A DNA stretch of 64,000 nucleotides, from NCBI GenBank assembly GCA_015179045.1, contig WHUZ01000111.1:1-64000 (forward strand), read 5' to 3'. The notes under the pieces are model-generated. The model searched no databases and was not told the DNA's origin. It worked only from the letters and a program-made list of their open reading frames with translations. This stretch comes from Kalaharituber pfeilii. Taxonomy: Eukaryota; Ascomycota; Pezizomycetes; Pezizales; Pezizaceae. Numbering within the stretch: position 1 is the first letter of the stretch; every line of letters starts with the position of its first letter. Below are positions 35,138 through 44,912 of this stretch, in pieces. A program made the position numbers and the translations under genes.

Positions 35138-35399
35138 GCACAGGTGTTGCCTTCTACGCTCATTGGTCCTTACTTTCATCTCCTGCTGAGGGATATCAAG
35201 GGAGTTATAACTTATCGGAGCTGCCTATAAGGCGCCACGAACGGAAATGAAGTGAAATATAGATAGCATCTAAAATATGGTCTCCTGCTGGGTGAACCCC
35301 TTATGCTACCCCCTTCTGTGGCTTACCGATTCCTCCCCCTTCCCCGTCTTTCCTGCACTAAACATTTTGTCATAGGAAAACGTTTCAGATAGACAAATA

Positions 35400-36005
35400 C
35401 GTGGTCATGTGCTACTTACGCCTCACGATAAAAGGATATACTCGCCTAGCAGGGAACAGTCTCGGTACTTCAGCTTTTGTGGGTTTGTGGAACATGGCAC
35501 TGACTTTCACGAACTGAAGAAAACTGAGGCCGAATTCACATCCCGCCTTTCTCCACCTGGCTTCTCCTCCACTGATTCTTTCAATCTATCAACTTCTCGT
35601 TCCGTCAATAGAGGTCAAATCTGCAGTTGCTTCCTTAGTGCTCCCCGGACTCGGCCCTCGCTGACCCGCTGTAACGTCCGCTCAATGGTCTGCTCCTTCG
35701 AATCTGAGTACTTGCTGCCTGCCACCTCACCCGATCTGCCCTGCCATGGCGAACAGCTACAAGCGGGGTCACGTGAAATAAAAAAAAAAAAAAAAAAACC
35801 TCACCCGATCCTGCGTAGCGATCTTCCATGATCCGTGTCCTGCGCCGGAGGAGGCGCTGGCCTTTGCTACGTTCCGTTGTTCAGTGCCTGGTACAAGGTC
35901 CTGTATTGCCCAGGCGTTGGAAGCCTGCCTTTCCTCTTGCTGACAAAGTAGCTTCCTGTATCTCTTGTTCCTTTTAATGTGGTGAGCTCCGAATCTCTCC
36001 GTCAT
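35400..36005 (-). pseudogene. Unidentified minus-strand coding remnant split by a LINE tail
   Basis: On the minus strand a frame opens with MTERFGAHHIKRNKRYRKLL near 36005 and reads to about 35799, where the 62-bp insertion breaks it. With the insertion and one TSD set aside, the frame continues about 31 codons to a stop near 35635. Further coding-like sequence (LTEREVDRLKESVEEKPGGE) lies at about 35520-35620 in another frame. It is basic and charged. No family is recognised; it may be an element ORF or host gene. Confidence 0.35.
35737..35798 (+). mobile_element. 62-bp clade-B LINE tail insertion
   Basis: It consists only of TGCCCTGCCATGGC...AAGCGGGGTCACGTGAAAT plus poly(A). The 12-bp TSD cctcacccgatc is perfect (35725-35736, 35799-35810). 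The tail matches the 3' end of the LINE ending at 40092. Confidence 0.9.
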
Positions 36006-36426
36006 TTCGTTACCCTAAATGCCCGTAGGTCCCTTCACGCACATCGCTTTAAGCGCCATGTCTGAAATTGCTCTTCTATGCTGTGCAATTCAGGACTACC
36101 ACCTGGGTCTCTCTTACAGTCAAACCTGTTATATTGGATAAGGTTGGACCGGCGGGTTGTATCCAATAGGACAAAATATCCAATCGTCACCACCGGCCCA
36201 ATTGGCTCTGGCCGGCAACGTTGAACCACTAACAATGATAGGATTGAATATGATAATTTTCGCCTGTATTCCAGATCCTTGCGTGCTACACTGCTTTCGG
36301 TATATCTCTGGTCCTTGAGTTGTAGAACCTGGAGTAAAACAGTCCTGCTGAGTGAAACACTCACTTCTGCCGAAGCTGTCCAATTCTTAAACTGTACCGC
36401 GTGGGGAAGAACGAAAGCCGTTGAAA

Positions 36427-36487
36427 TCTTTTTTTTTTTTTTTTTATATATATCATTAATCGCATGCCGCCCTAAGGGCTATGGCGA
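36427..36487 (-). mobile_element. 61-bp clade-A LINE tail insertion
   Basis: On the minus strand it reads TCGCCATAGCCCTTAGGGC..GCGATTAATGATATATA then poly(A). It is bracketed by the 13-bp TSD aaagccgttgaaa (36414-36426, 36488-36500). Its 5' end lies at the base of the tail hairpin. Confidence 0.9.
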
Positions 36488-36681
36488 AAAGCCGTTGAAA
36501 GCTTCCATTCAGGGCTGCAGGCAAGGTTATGCATACATGCAGCCTACATTCTCCTAGAACTCCACGTTCTTTTAGCAACACCTTTTGATTGCAAAACGAA
36601 ACAAAAGCCCACCTATACGTGAATGCTCAACCGTGCGGGTGAGTACATGGAACATGTTAAATAATCAAACAAAAAGAAAAG

Positions 36682-36691
36682 TAAAAAAAAA
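36682..36691 (-). terminator. Pol III T-run after the 5S gene
   Basis: Ten consecutive T on the minus strand immediately follow the 5S 3' end, the canonical RNA polymerase III stop signal. Confidence 0.8.
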
Positions 36692-36811
36692 ATCTACAGC
36701 ACCAAGGATTCCCACGTGGTCACCCACCGTAGTACTAGCTTGGCGATCTGAAGCTTAGATATGGCAGAGCGGACGGGATGCCTCGTTTTCTTCAATCTAT
36801 GGCCGTAGATG
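36692..36811 (-). rRNA. 5S rRNA gene
   Basis: The minus strand gives a full-length 120-nt 5S sequence. The 5' strand of helix I is ATCTACGGCCATAG and its 3' partner is GTGCTGTAGAT. The internal part has CATCCCGTCCGCTCTGCC, then TAAGCTTCAGATCG (box A region) and GGTGGGTGACCACGTGGGAA. A run of ten T on the minus strand follows directly (36682-36691), a fitting RNA polymerase III terminator. Promoter elements are internal, as in all 5S genes. It stands alone, away from any rDNA repeat, as is usual in many filamentous ascomycetes. The 5' boundary could shift by one or two bases. Confidence 0.9.
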
Positions 36812-37999
36812 TCGACTTTCCTATCGTTTCATTACTTGACCACATACCAGCGTGGTCCTTGCAGCAATCAATTCCTCTCCCGTGGGGGATGACACCACGG
36901 AGCTGGCGGCAGGCGTACACAGGGATGGTGAGGGCGGTGGCGATGTGGGGGAGTGAGATCGGGTGGAGAGGCCAGAAGGAGTGGAAGAAGGAGATGGAGC
37001 GAGTACAGCTGCAAGTTTTGAAGAGAGCAGCTGGAGGGGGGAGAGGTGCCGGGGTAGAAGGGGTGAATGCGATATGCGGAGTGGAAGACGTGCAGACGGT
37101 CCTGGATGGCGCGCAAGCGAGAGCGATCGTCCGGGAGGTGGAAGCGCCGTCAGAGTTGGCGGAGCTTTGCACGGGCGACTTCGGAGGGAGTGAGGAGAGA
37201 GAGGAGGAGGCGAGAAACTGGAGAGACTGGGGGGTGCAGTGGGCAGTGGCCGAGAATGATGGGTATGAAGCAGTGCTGGACTGCTGGCAAGGTCAGTGGG
37301 CGAGGTTCTCGGAGGAAGGGGAGGAGATCTCGTGGGGAGGGGGGTGTGAGCAGGTGGAGGTGGAGACTGCAGAGAGGCTAGGGAGACGGAAAGGGGGAAG
37401 AGAGGAGTGGGAGACCTCGGTTGAGGAAGCCGGAAGGGGGAGGGCGGTTCTCTTCTCGCGGAATGTCTCCATCCAGTCACTTTTCTGACTGGATGGAAGT
37501 AGGGATAAGAGGCGCTAGCCAGATATATATTTAAAGCATCCGCTAGTCTACTAGTACATACAACCCATGTTCACACCCATGTTCACATCGTTATCCCCCA
37601 CGCCACAATACAAGGATGCATGGATATTTCGAAAAATTTGAACAATGCTTCCTTCGCTTCCTTCACTACCTCCCTTCTGCTACCGGTATTGCTTCAGCTT
37701 ACAACTCGTCTCATACAACCTCGCCTCATAGAACCTCGCCTCATACAACCTCACCTAAAGCCTCGCCTTACACTATCTCGGCTCCAATTATCTCTCTTCA
37801 ATGTCTGTATCTCTTCTCCGTGCCCATGAAATCATTGCTGCTATGCCGGCTGCATATTTAAAAAAGCCTGAGAAGGGTGAAAGATATGGGCTAAACCCCA
37901 GTGCTGCGAAAGCCCATTTGCATGCTTATGCCTTTTCTCAAGGTAGCATCTCATAAACTATGAATCGCATTTTTCAGTTATTAGAAAATGCAAATATGC

Positions 38000-38061
38000 C
38001 TTTTTTTTTTTTTTTTTTTTTTTTCTTTCATTAATCGCATGCCGCCCTATGGGCTATGGCG
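38000..38061 (-). mobile_element. 62-bp clade-A LINE tail inside the MULE
   Basis: The minus strand reads CGCCATAGCCCATAGGGC...GCGATTAATGAAAG and poly(A), with the perfect TSD atgcaaatatgc (37988-37999, 38062-38073). The 5' end is again at the base of the tail hairpin. Confidence 0.9.
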
Positions 38062-38138
38062 ATGCAAATATGCATTGTATTCCACCCTATACAACAATTC
38101 AGCATGGAATACAATGGCATCCGAGGTCCAACGCCTAG

Positions 38139-38872
38139 ATGCCCTTTTCTTTACATCTAATAGCTAAATTCATCGAGCAAAACGCTTTGTATCCGGTTTT
38201 TTTGATGGAGTTGGATACTACATTTCGTATGAATAAGCATAAGATGCCCCTTCTATCAGTTGTTGGAGTTACCAACTCTGGTACTACGTTTCTTATTGGC
38301 TTGTGCTTTATTCGTAGTGAGAATACAGCTGATATTGAGCATGCTCTAAAAGCTATGCAGCAACTGATATGGAATGACTGCAAGCCCCCCAGTGTTTGTA
38401 TAGCTGATCAAGGACTAGCTCTACAAAGTGCAATTGCGAGTATTCATCCTGAAATGAAACATCAGTTATGTACTTGGCATATGTTTCAAAATATCTGGAA
38501 CCGGGTCTGTACAGTAATGACGTCTAAGGTTGCAAGTGAGGATGCACTAAAGATTGTTCGAACAGCATCTGGTACCCCAACCTCACGTAATCCAAAGATA
38601 AAAGGCAGTGCCCGTGGGCCTACTGGTGCTGAAGTGGCTGAAGCTGAGTTAGCTAAATGGCGAGCTATGCAAGAACGTGATAATATTGCTGAAAATCATA
38701 CTTAGGATGTTATCATCCTGCACTCACGGCGAAAAGTGACTAAAATGCCGGAAGATCATGAAATTCAGGAGTGTGATGATAGTGCAGATAATCACACTCA
38801 GGATGTGATTGTTCTGCAGTCACGTAGGATAGTTCAGGAGGATACTGAAGTAGATACCCAAGTACTGGATTA
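38139..38872 (+). pseudogene. MULE transposase, DDE core fragment
   Basis: The plus-strand frame from ATG 38139 reads a MULE transposase domain: first catalytic Asp in MELDTTFRMNKHKMPLLSVV, the FLIGLCFI strand, and second Asp in ADQGLALQSAI with the typical HQLCTWHMFQNIW following. A TAG at 38703-38705 stops it, but the frame continues to 38872 with a repeat of the pre-stop segment (HT-DVIILHSRR, then HTQDVIVLQSRR), so CAG-to-TAG mutation is likely. At about 240 codons it is far shorter than full transposases, and the glutamate and SWIM zinc finger are not seen. It is probably a deletion derivative. Confidence 0.85.
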
Positions 38873-39029
38873 GGTGGTCTAGTGGCGTGGTATATAATGA
38901 TGTGAACATGGGTGTGAACATGGGTTGTATGTACTAGTAGACTAGCGGATGCTTTAAATATATATCTGGCTAGCGCCTCTTATCCCTACTTCCATCCAGT
39001 CAGAAAAGTGACTGGATGGAGACATTCCG

Positions 39030-39893
39030 CTCTTCTCGGACGGCAGCAAGATCGAGGATAGCAAGGTGGGGGCAGGTGTATGGGGGAGATCGGCAGTAGT
39101 AGCGGAGGTGGTGGGAAGAACAGCGACGGTTTTCGACGGGGAGGTGAGGGGAGTGAGAAGAGCTTTGGAGAGTGTGCCGGAGGAGGTACCGGTCCTGATC
39201 TGTCTGGATTCAGAAGCTGCCGTCATGGCGATTCGGAAGGCAGGCAGTGAAGGAAAGGGGAAGACAGAAGATGTGAGGAGGGTAGTGGATGCGGTGGCAA
39301 GGAGGAAGAGGAAGCGGGGCAATGCGAAACTGATGTGGGTTAAGGCTCACATCGGAATTTCAGGGAATGAGAAGGCGGATGAGTGGGCGAAGAAGGGGAC
39401 GATGGAGCAGGGGAGGGAGGTGGCCACCGGGAGTGGGGTGCGCCAAAGGATAAAGGCGTGGCGAAAAGAGAAGAGAGAGATAGAGGGGTTCGGAGGAGGA
39501 AAGGTCATGGAGTGGAGTAGGGTGGCGGTGTCCAACTTCACTGCCATGCGCCTGGAGAGAGGAAGGTGCGGAGTGTGGTTGAAGAGGATGGGAGCGGCGG
39601 AATCGGAGAAGTGCAGCTGCGGGGAGGCCCAGACGGGGGCGCACCTAGCCTTCCAGTGCAGTCAGCGGAGGTTTCGCCCAGAAGGCTTTAGAGAATGGGG
39701 GGGATATGGAGAAGAACTGGAAAAGGACAGCAGAGAATGGGGAGGAGTGGGAAGAGTTGGAAAGGTTCTTCTCCGGGATCAGGTTCTAGGGCACCGTGCG
39801 GTTTGCCGTCGGGGAAGTTTGCTTGCCGGGATGCGACAGTGTGGAGAAGAGGGGAGGGGGGAGAGGGGGAGGTATATAGGGGCGCCTCCCTGA
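39030..39893 (+). pseudogene. LINE RNase H domain and C-terminus
   Basis: It begins in the first RNase H motif (FSDGSKIEDSKVGAGVW) and keeps the catalytic acidic residues: D in SDGS, E in RRALESVPEE, D in LDSEAAV, D in GNEKADEWA. A C-terminal Cys/His motif CSCGEAQTGAHLAFQC follows (about 39610-39660). RNase H would remove the RNA template during target-primed synthesis. The frame stays open to 39893, but the upstream half is separated by the MULE. Confidence 0.85.
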
Positions 39894-40094
39894 GGCAGAA
39901 ACCGGAAGGACCGTCCGGAGGGTTCTGGAATCAGGTTTTGGACCGTCCGGAGGTTTCTGGTTTCAGGTTGTAGAAGTAGATAGAAATTTCTTTAAGCCTG
40001 TCTCCGGGCTTCGAGGGCGTGCCCAGGGACCCTGCCATGGCGGGGCGCTGCAAGCGGGGTTATGTGATTTAAAAAAAAAAAAAAAAAAAAAACT

Positions 40095-41200
40095 GCCCTG
40101 TTACCATTCCGTGGTGGGACCATATTGTCTCTGAGTCTCCTCATATCTCTGTTTGCTATGTCCCCCAGGTTTGCCTCACGTAGTTCCCGCTCTACCCTTG
40201 AGATCCACTCCCTATCCTATATGTCGAACGTCACCAATTCACCTAGACGGCTGTCCCAGTCAACTCTGATGCCCGGATGGTCACGTCTACCTGCCCCTGT
40301 TAGTGCCCCCAGGTTTCTTGGCCCCTGTTTTGTCCCAACGTCCGCCATGAGGAGTATCCTCTCCCTCGGGAAGTTCTGATCCAGAATGATCCTTCGCACT
40401 GTATAGGGAGCTTCTGGTCCCATGGTCCCATAGTGTGGTTGATTCTTCCCCTCATGCGTTCCATTTCGCCATTCCCCTGTTCTACCCTCTCCCATTTACC
40501 CTTCCAGTTCTCCGTATTGTACAATCTTGCCTGCCACAGCTGGCTCCTTGGTACCGTTCCCATGGGCTCTCCTGTCTTTCCCCTGTTCGGGGTTATATTT
40601 TTCGGTCCCTTCGGAATGTTCACTGTCTCCCCGCTGTGCCCCCCGCTAGCAGCTGTCGCCGCATATGTGTTTTTTTCCCCTTTCACCGTCTCTTCCCCTA
40701 TTGTCTTTCCCTGCTCTGTCTCCTTCGCATCCTGGCTCGGGATTGTCTGTGTCTTTCTTGGTGTATCCTGATGTTCTGGAGTTGCCGACGATCCAGGTGT
40801 ACCTTGCTCTGGGAGTGCCGTCGATCCAAGCCTGTCCTGTGTCAGTGGTGGGGCATCTGTCATTGGGATGTCGTTAGCTACTCCCTCTCCCTCCCTGTTC
40901 CCAGTGTCCTTGCTGCTCTGTTTTCTCATCTTGCCCTTTCTCTTCTCTTCTAGACGGGGACTCCTCCTCTTTTTCTTTGGCGGTTCTCCTCTCTCTTCCC
41001 CACTCTTCTCGGCTCTCTCACTTCCTTTCCTCCCCTCTCGTTCCCCTCCTCCCTCCTGTGTTTGCTCGGCTGCTGCTCCGGCCCGCTTTGCTTGCTCGGC
41101 TGCTGCTCGTCATGGTGGTGGAGAGAGCGAAGCGCTTTTTCCTAAGCTTTCCAAGGGCATCGGCAATGGAAACTTCCATTGGTTCTAGTTGCTTTGACAA
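40095..41200 (-). pseudogene. Unidentified minus-strand ORF, gag/ORF1-like, frameshifted
   Basis: On the minus strand, an ATG at 41200 opens a Ser/Arg-rich frame. The frame 40929-40300 is Thr/Pro/Gln-rich (HQDTPRKTQTIPSQDAKETE), and near 40490 reading passes to the frame 40495-40217 with VRRIILDQNFPRERILLMAD and HPGIRVDWDSRLGELVTFDI. Coding-like sequence (DREWISRVERELREANLGDI) continues past one stop to about 40095. The long disordered N-terminus before a compact domain resembles LINE ORF1 or retroelement Gag proteins, but no zinc knuckle is present and I cannot name the family. Confidence 0.45.
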
Positions 41201-41227
41201 TCAGGATGGCCGGCTAGAAGGTTCTGG

Positions 41228-42600
41228 AAGCTGACTGAGGGGCTATGCAAGGCACTTGCAGGCACCTCGAGCCGTTCAGCTCCAGGGCCTGATGGCATCA
41301 GCTATAGATTCATTAAGCTGGTCAATAAAACAGTGCTAGGAGGGCAGTTAATGAAGGAGCTGGCTGCTGAGCTGGCTGCAGCCAGGATGCCGAAGGATTG
41401 GCAATTCAGCAAGGTGATCATGATCCCGAAGTCTGGCAGGGATCTTACGCAAGCAAAGAGCTGGAGGCCTATTCAACTCATCAATTGTGTGGGAAAGCTG
41501 ATGGAGAAGGTGGTTGCTGATGACTTGCAAGAAGCTGTACTATTCCACCATAGGCAGTGTGGAGGAGTGAGAGGAAGGTCTGCAATTGATGCCTTATTCC
41601 GGGCAGTTGTGAAGAGCCAGAGAGCCCTGGCACGTGGCGGTGGGGCAGTGTGGATTATGGAGGATGTCAAGGGAGGCTTTGGGAACACACGTTGGGATAT
41701 GGTCAAGCACCGAGTACAGGGTGCTAAAGCTGAGAAATGGTTGCCCTGGTTAGAAACCTTCTTCCGGGAGCGAGAGTTTGAGGTGGAATGGGATGGACAG
41801 GTGAGGGGCAATGGCAGATCGAATGTAGGTGTGCCGCAGGGCTCGCCTTTATCCCCAGTTGTGTTCCTCATATACATGGCACCAATTCTAGAAGAGATGG
41901 AAACAAAGGTAGCTACAACAGTGAGAAACTGTGAAGTGGAGCTGCCCTCATTTGTAGATGATATGAACTGTGTTATTCTGGATTGGGAAGGAGGAAAGGA
42001 TATGAGGAGAATTGGGGAGAGAATTGCAGGAGTAGTCAGGGAGGTTGCTGAAGCTCACGATCTACCACTGGAGACCTCAAAGGAGGAGGTCCTAGTCATG
42101 GGTAAGAAGGCCAAGAGAAGGGCAGATGTTGAGAGGTGCAAGTGGCTAGGGGTGATTTGTGATAGCACTCTTGATTTCGACCTCCACTGGAAAAGCCGGA
42201 TCGATAAAGCCAGGAAACTCATGGGCGCGCTGTCTGGGCTAGGCAACTCTCAATGGGGTATGAGTCCTATCTCATGGAGAAAGGCTTATACAGGCATGGT
42301 AAGGGCAGTGGCCCTTTGGGGGTCCGAAATTGGGTGGAGAGGCCAGAAGCAGTGGAGAGAGGAGTTTGAGAAGTTGCAGTATCAAGCACTCCGCAAATGC
42401 ACTGGTGCAGTCCGAGGGGCAGCGAGAGTAAAAGTCGAGGCCATTGCTGGAGTAGAGAGTGTAACGACGATTCTCGATCAAGGCCAAGCAAGATATGCAC
42501 TAAGATCAGTTAGGGACCCTACAGGAGTCGGAGACTTATGGCCAGAAACCTTCACTGGAATGGTAGCTCCAGACCCAGACAGAGAGGGTGAAAGGAGGAG
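41228..42600 (+). pseudogene. LINE reverse transcriptase (5'-truncated ORF2)
   Basis: The frame carries RT motifs in order: SAPGPDGISYRFIK (about 41285), IMIPKSGRD and SWRPIQLINCVGKLMEK (about 41430-41510), GVRGRSAID, VPQGSPLSPVVF (about 41840), the active site PSFVDDMN (about 41950; V where most LINEs have A) and KWLGVICDSTLDF. It is cut by the LTR at 42600. RT primes cDNA on the nicked target. The copy lacks endonuclease and ORF1. Confidence 0.9.
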
Positions 42601-43027
42601 TGTTACGGAGTCTACGATGATGTAGCTAAAGTGAGGGTGTAACTTAGGACAACGCTTGAAGCTTGACCATCTCTCGAAGGCAGAAGACCCTCCTTATATA
42701 GCCAGCTCCCCGCGCATGCCCACTGTATGTTCTATTGCTTATGCTATCTATGCTTAACAATCGATATCAATGCTTAACAATCGGTATCAATGCTTAACAA
42801 TCAATAACAATGTCTGAGGCTGTGCACAACAAGCCTACGCGTACTCTTGCCACTCAGTGGCGCAACTCACTCAACCATGTGCTCCGCTTGTGATACGCTT
42901 CCGTGACCCGACCTGTCAATTGTATTGCCCTGCTGTAGCTATCGGTTGATCAGGCCGAATGGTCACTAGCAGCCTTACGGGTCAACTCAGGTGGATATCC
43001 CCAGCATCTCTGGGTAGGCCCGTGACA
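42601..43027 (+). mobile_element. Solo LTR, 427 bp
   Basis: It starts TGTTACGGAG and ends GGCCCGTGACA. The 5-bp TSD aggag is perfect (42596-42600, 43028-43032). It contains three tandem 21-bp units (ATCAATGCTTAACAATCGAT-type) at about 42745-42810. The family is different from the two gypsy LTR families; orientation is inferred only from the TG..CA ends. Confidence 0.9.
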
Positions 43028-43304
43028 AGGAGGGACTGGAAAGACTTTAGCTTGAGTTATGCTACAGACAAAAATGATGGGTTTGAGTCAGTAGCTGGAA
43101 AGATTGCCAGCACTCTCGAGGTCAATGAGGAGGAGAGAGTGTCTTAGGGGCGAGATGTACACCTACCACAGACAGGCATTGAGGTCATTGACCGGAACCT
43201 CTCCGGACAGGTAGATTCTGCCTGCCGCTCCCGGACCTCATCAGACGATAAACTTTACGACATGACATTGTGACACAGGTACCAACATTGTGGGGTAGGT
43301 AGAT

Positions 43305-44066
43305 CAAATGTTGGTACTTGTTACCAGCATTTAGTGATGCAAAATGGAGGCTGGGCATAGTCCGTGCGAGAGGTCAGTAACCTGGTGTGGCAGCAGGGTA
43401 TCCGTTCTCTTGAGAGGACAGTTTTGTAGGGAAAACAGCAGCGTTTCTCTTGGGGGCCTGGGTCAATAGCAATGTAGCCACAGCCTTTCAACCAAGGCAT
43501 GCTATTACAGCACTAAAGGCTGGTAACGAGTAGTATTACTTACTGTACCAGTACAAGCTTCCATGTCACAAGAAACTTGGACCATTTTTTGAATTGCAGA
43601 CCCCAATTCCAATCATTTTAATTCACCCTAGATGGCTATTAACTACATCAACCGAACCTACGGTACAGCGTCAATGTCTCAAGCTGCCGGATCGTGATCA
43701 TTGCAAACGGCTGGATTATCAACTTCACATATTCTAGTGTTTTTTTTTTTGGTCGCCGTCATAGGCTTGTAGCTTGTATGCGGGGTGATGTGAAGAAAAT
43801 TATTTGAACAGAGTAATAATAATAATAATGCAATATCATGCGAATCTTTCTAGCGAAGAAGCAGGGCGATTTGCTTACTTTCAAGCCTGTAAAGCGGCGC
43901 AACTCATCCAGCAGTTTCGAAATTGCCAGGCTTTGCAGAATATCCTGAAGCTTTTACTACACCTGCACCTCAATTGTACACCCTCAAAATGCTCCGCAAT
44001 GCAAATGAATAAGCTCTTGTGCATCTGGAGTGGTGTACTCCAAATGTAACATTCTAAGAGCAAGAG
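43305..44066. other. MULE interior, no gene recognised
   Basis: This is non-coding DNA of the large MULE. It includes a LINE-tail relic (CATAGGCTTGTAGCTTGTATGC + GGGG, 43764-43795), a short (AAT)n run near 43818, and a short frame at 43804-44049 with no recognisable motif. Confidence 0.4.
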
Positions 44067-44070
44067 ACAC

Positions 44071-44320
44071 TGTAAGATAGACAGATAGTATCAACTACTG
44101 CCTTGCGATGGACCGGAGCGGTGAGAACTGGCGGAACGAACGTACGACCAAATGCGAGTGCGAGTGCCAAAAGAAGAGAAGAGAAGAAGGTTGTTGATTG
44201 TGTGTGCTAGAGTACAGGAAATCTATATATACGATATCGCCTTACGTGCTGCCCTTATCTCCACGTGCCTTCCTTATCCATGCCAAGCTTGCATTAACCC
44301 ATTCCGTCGTCGTCACCACA
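44071..44320 (-). repeat. 3' LTR of the Gag-only gypsy element
   Basis: 250 bp, TGTAAGATAG...CGTCACCACA on the plus strand, 98-99% identical to the partner by eye. On the minus strand it is directly preceded by the purine tract at 44321-44340. Confidence 0.9.
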
Positions 44321-44340
44321 TCCGACCCCCCTCCCCATAG
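44321..44340 (-). promoter_or_regulatory. Polypurine tract
   Basis: The minus strand reads ATGGGGAGGGGGGTCGGA immediately before the 3' LTR, as expected for the plus-strand primer. Confidence 0.75.
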
Positions 44341-44912
44341 AGCGGCCCCATCGCGACCTTGACCTCTCCTTCCTTTCAACCTCAACCTCAACGACCAAAG
44401 AAACGACCAAAGACAAGGCAAACCACCGCGAAACCTCAGACATCACAGCGATATAGCAGAAAAAGCGTAAAGGAAGAAGCGAAATGGACAAAAACAGCAA
44501 AAATCACGAAGAGCAAAAAGAACAGCAAAAAGACCTCGTCGCTACCCCTTTCAATGACGTCAAAATGACCGGATAAAATGATCCTCCCACAATAACCTCC
44601 GAAAACACAAGAAACTGACAGGAGATTAACAGAAGTGCGAAATGCAAGGAAATAGACCAAATCCGCGGATTTCAACATCATTTTCCACCCCCCCTTGAAA
44701 AAAAAGCGGACCCCTCGCGACAAAGAAAAGAGGCAGATTATCAATCAAACAAGCGAATAAACGAATTCAAGCGAAACTAAGCGAATGTGCAATGCAAACG
44801 AGATTTATACCTACAAACTTGCGTATACCTCAACACCTCAACATCACGACATCTTCAACATCAACATCATCACGACTTCACATCTTCACGACCCCCCCCC
44901 CCCTCGTGCTCT

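Larger units (their letters stand above)
37459..39029 (+). mobile_element. Mutator-like (MULE) DNA transposon with ~125-bp TIRs
   Basis: The ends are CGGAATGTCTCCATCCAGTC and its reverse complement, and the inverted repeat extends about 125 bp on each side (to ACATGGGTGTGAACATGG near 37590 and its partner near 38900). The 9-bp TSD ctcttctcg is perfect (37450-37458, 39030-39038), the hallmark length of Mutator. The inner part of each TIR also holds a local palindrome (CCATCCAGTCACTTTTCTGACTGGATGG). The interior encodes a MULE transposase fragment and carries a 62-bp LINE tail. Confidence 0.95.
36880..40092 (+). mobile_element. Clade-B LINE fragment split by a MULE
   Basis: The plus strand encodes the end of RT/connection (WGMTPRSWRQAYTGMVRAVAMW, from about 36880), then RNase H and the C-terminus after a 1.57-kb MULE at 37459-39029. 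Removing the MULE and one 9-bp TSD brings VLFS next to DGSK, a continuous RNase H start. It ends with tail CCTGCCATGG...GCGGGGTTATGTGATTT and poly(A) to 40092. The 5' end is truncated about 70 bp from the 5S gene; no TSD was found for the LINE itself. Confidence 0.85.

Noticed and set aside
36821..37480. Pro/Ser/Leu-rich 219-codon minus-strand ORF
   Set aside because: It is the antisense shadow of the clade-B LINE coding sequence. The same shadow appears at 22347-22688 and in other LINE copies.
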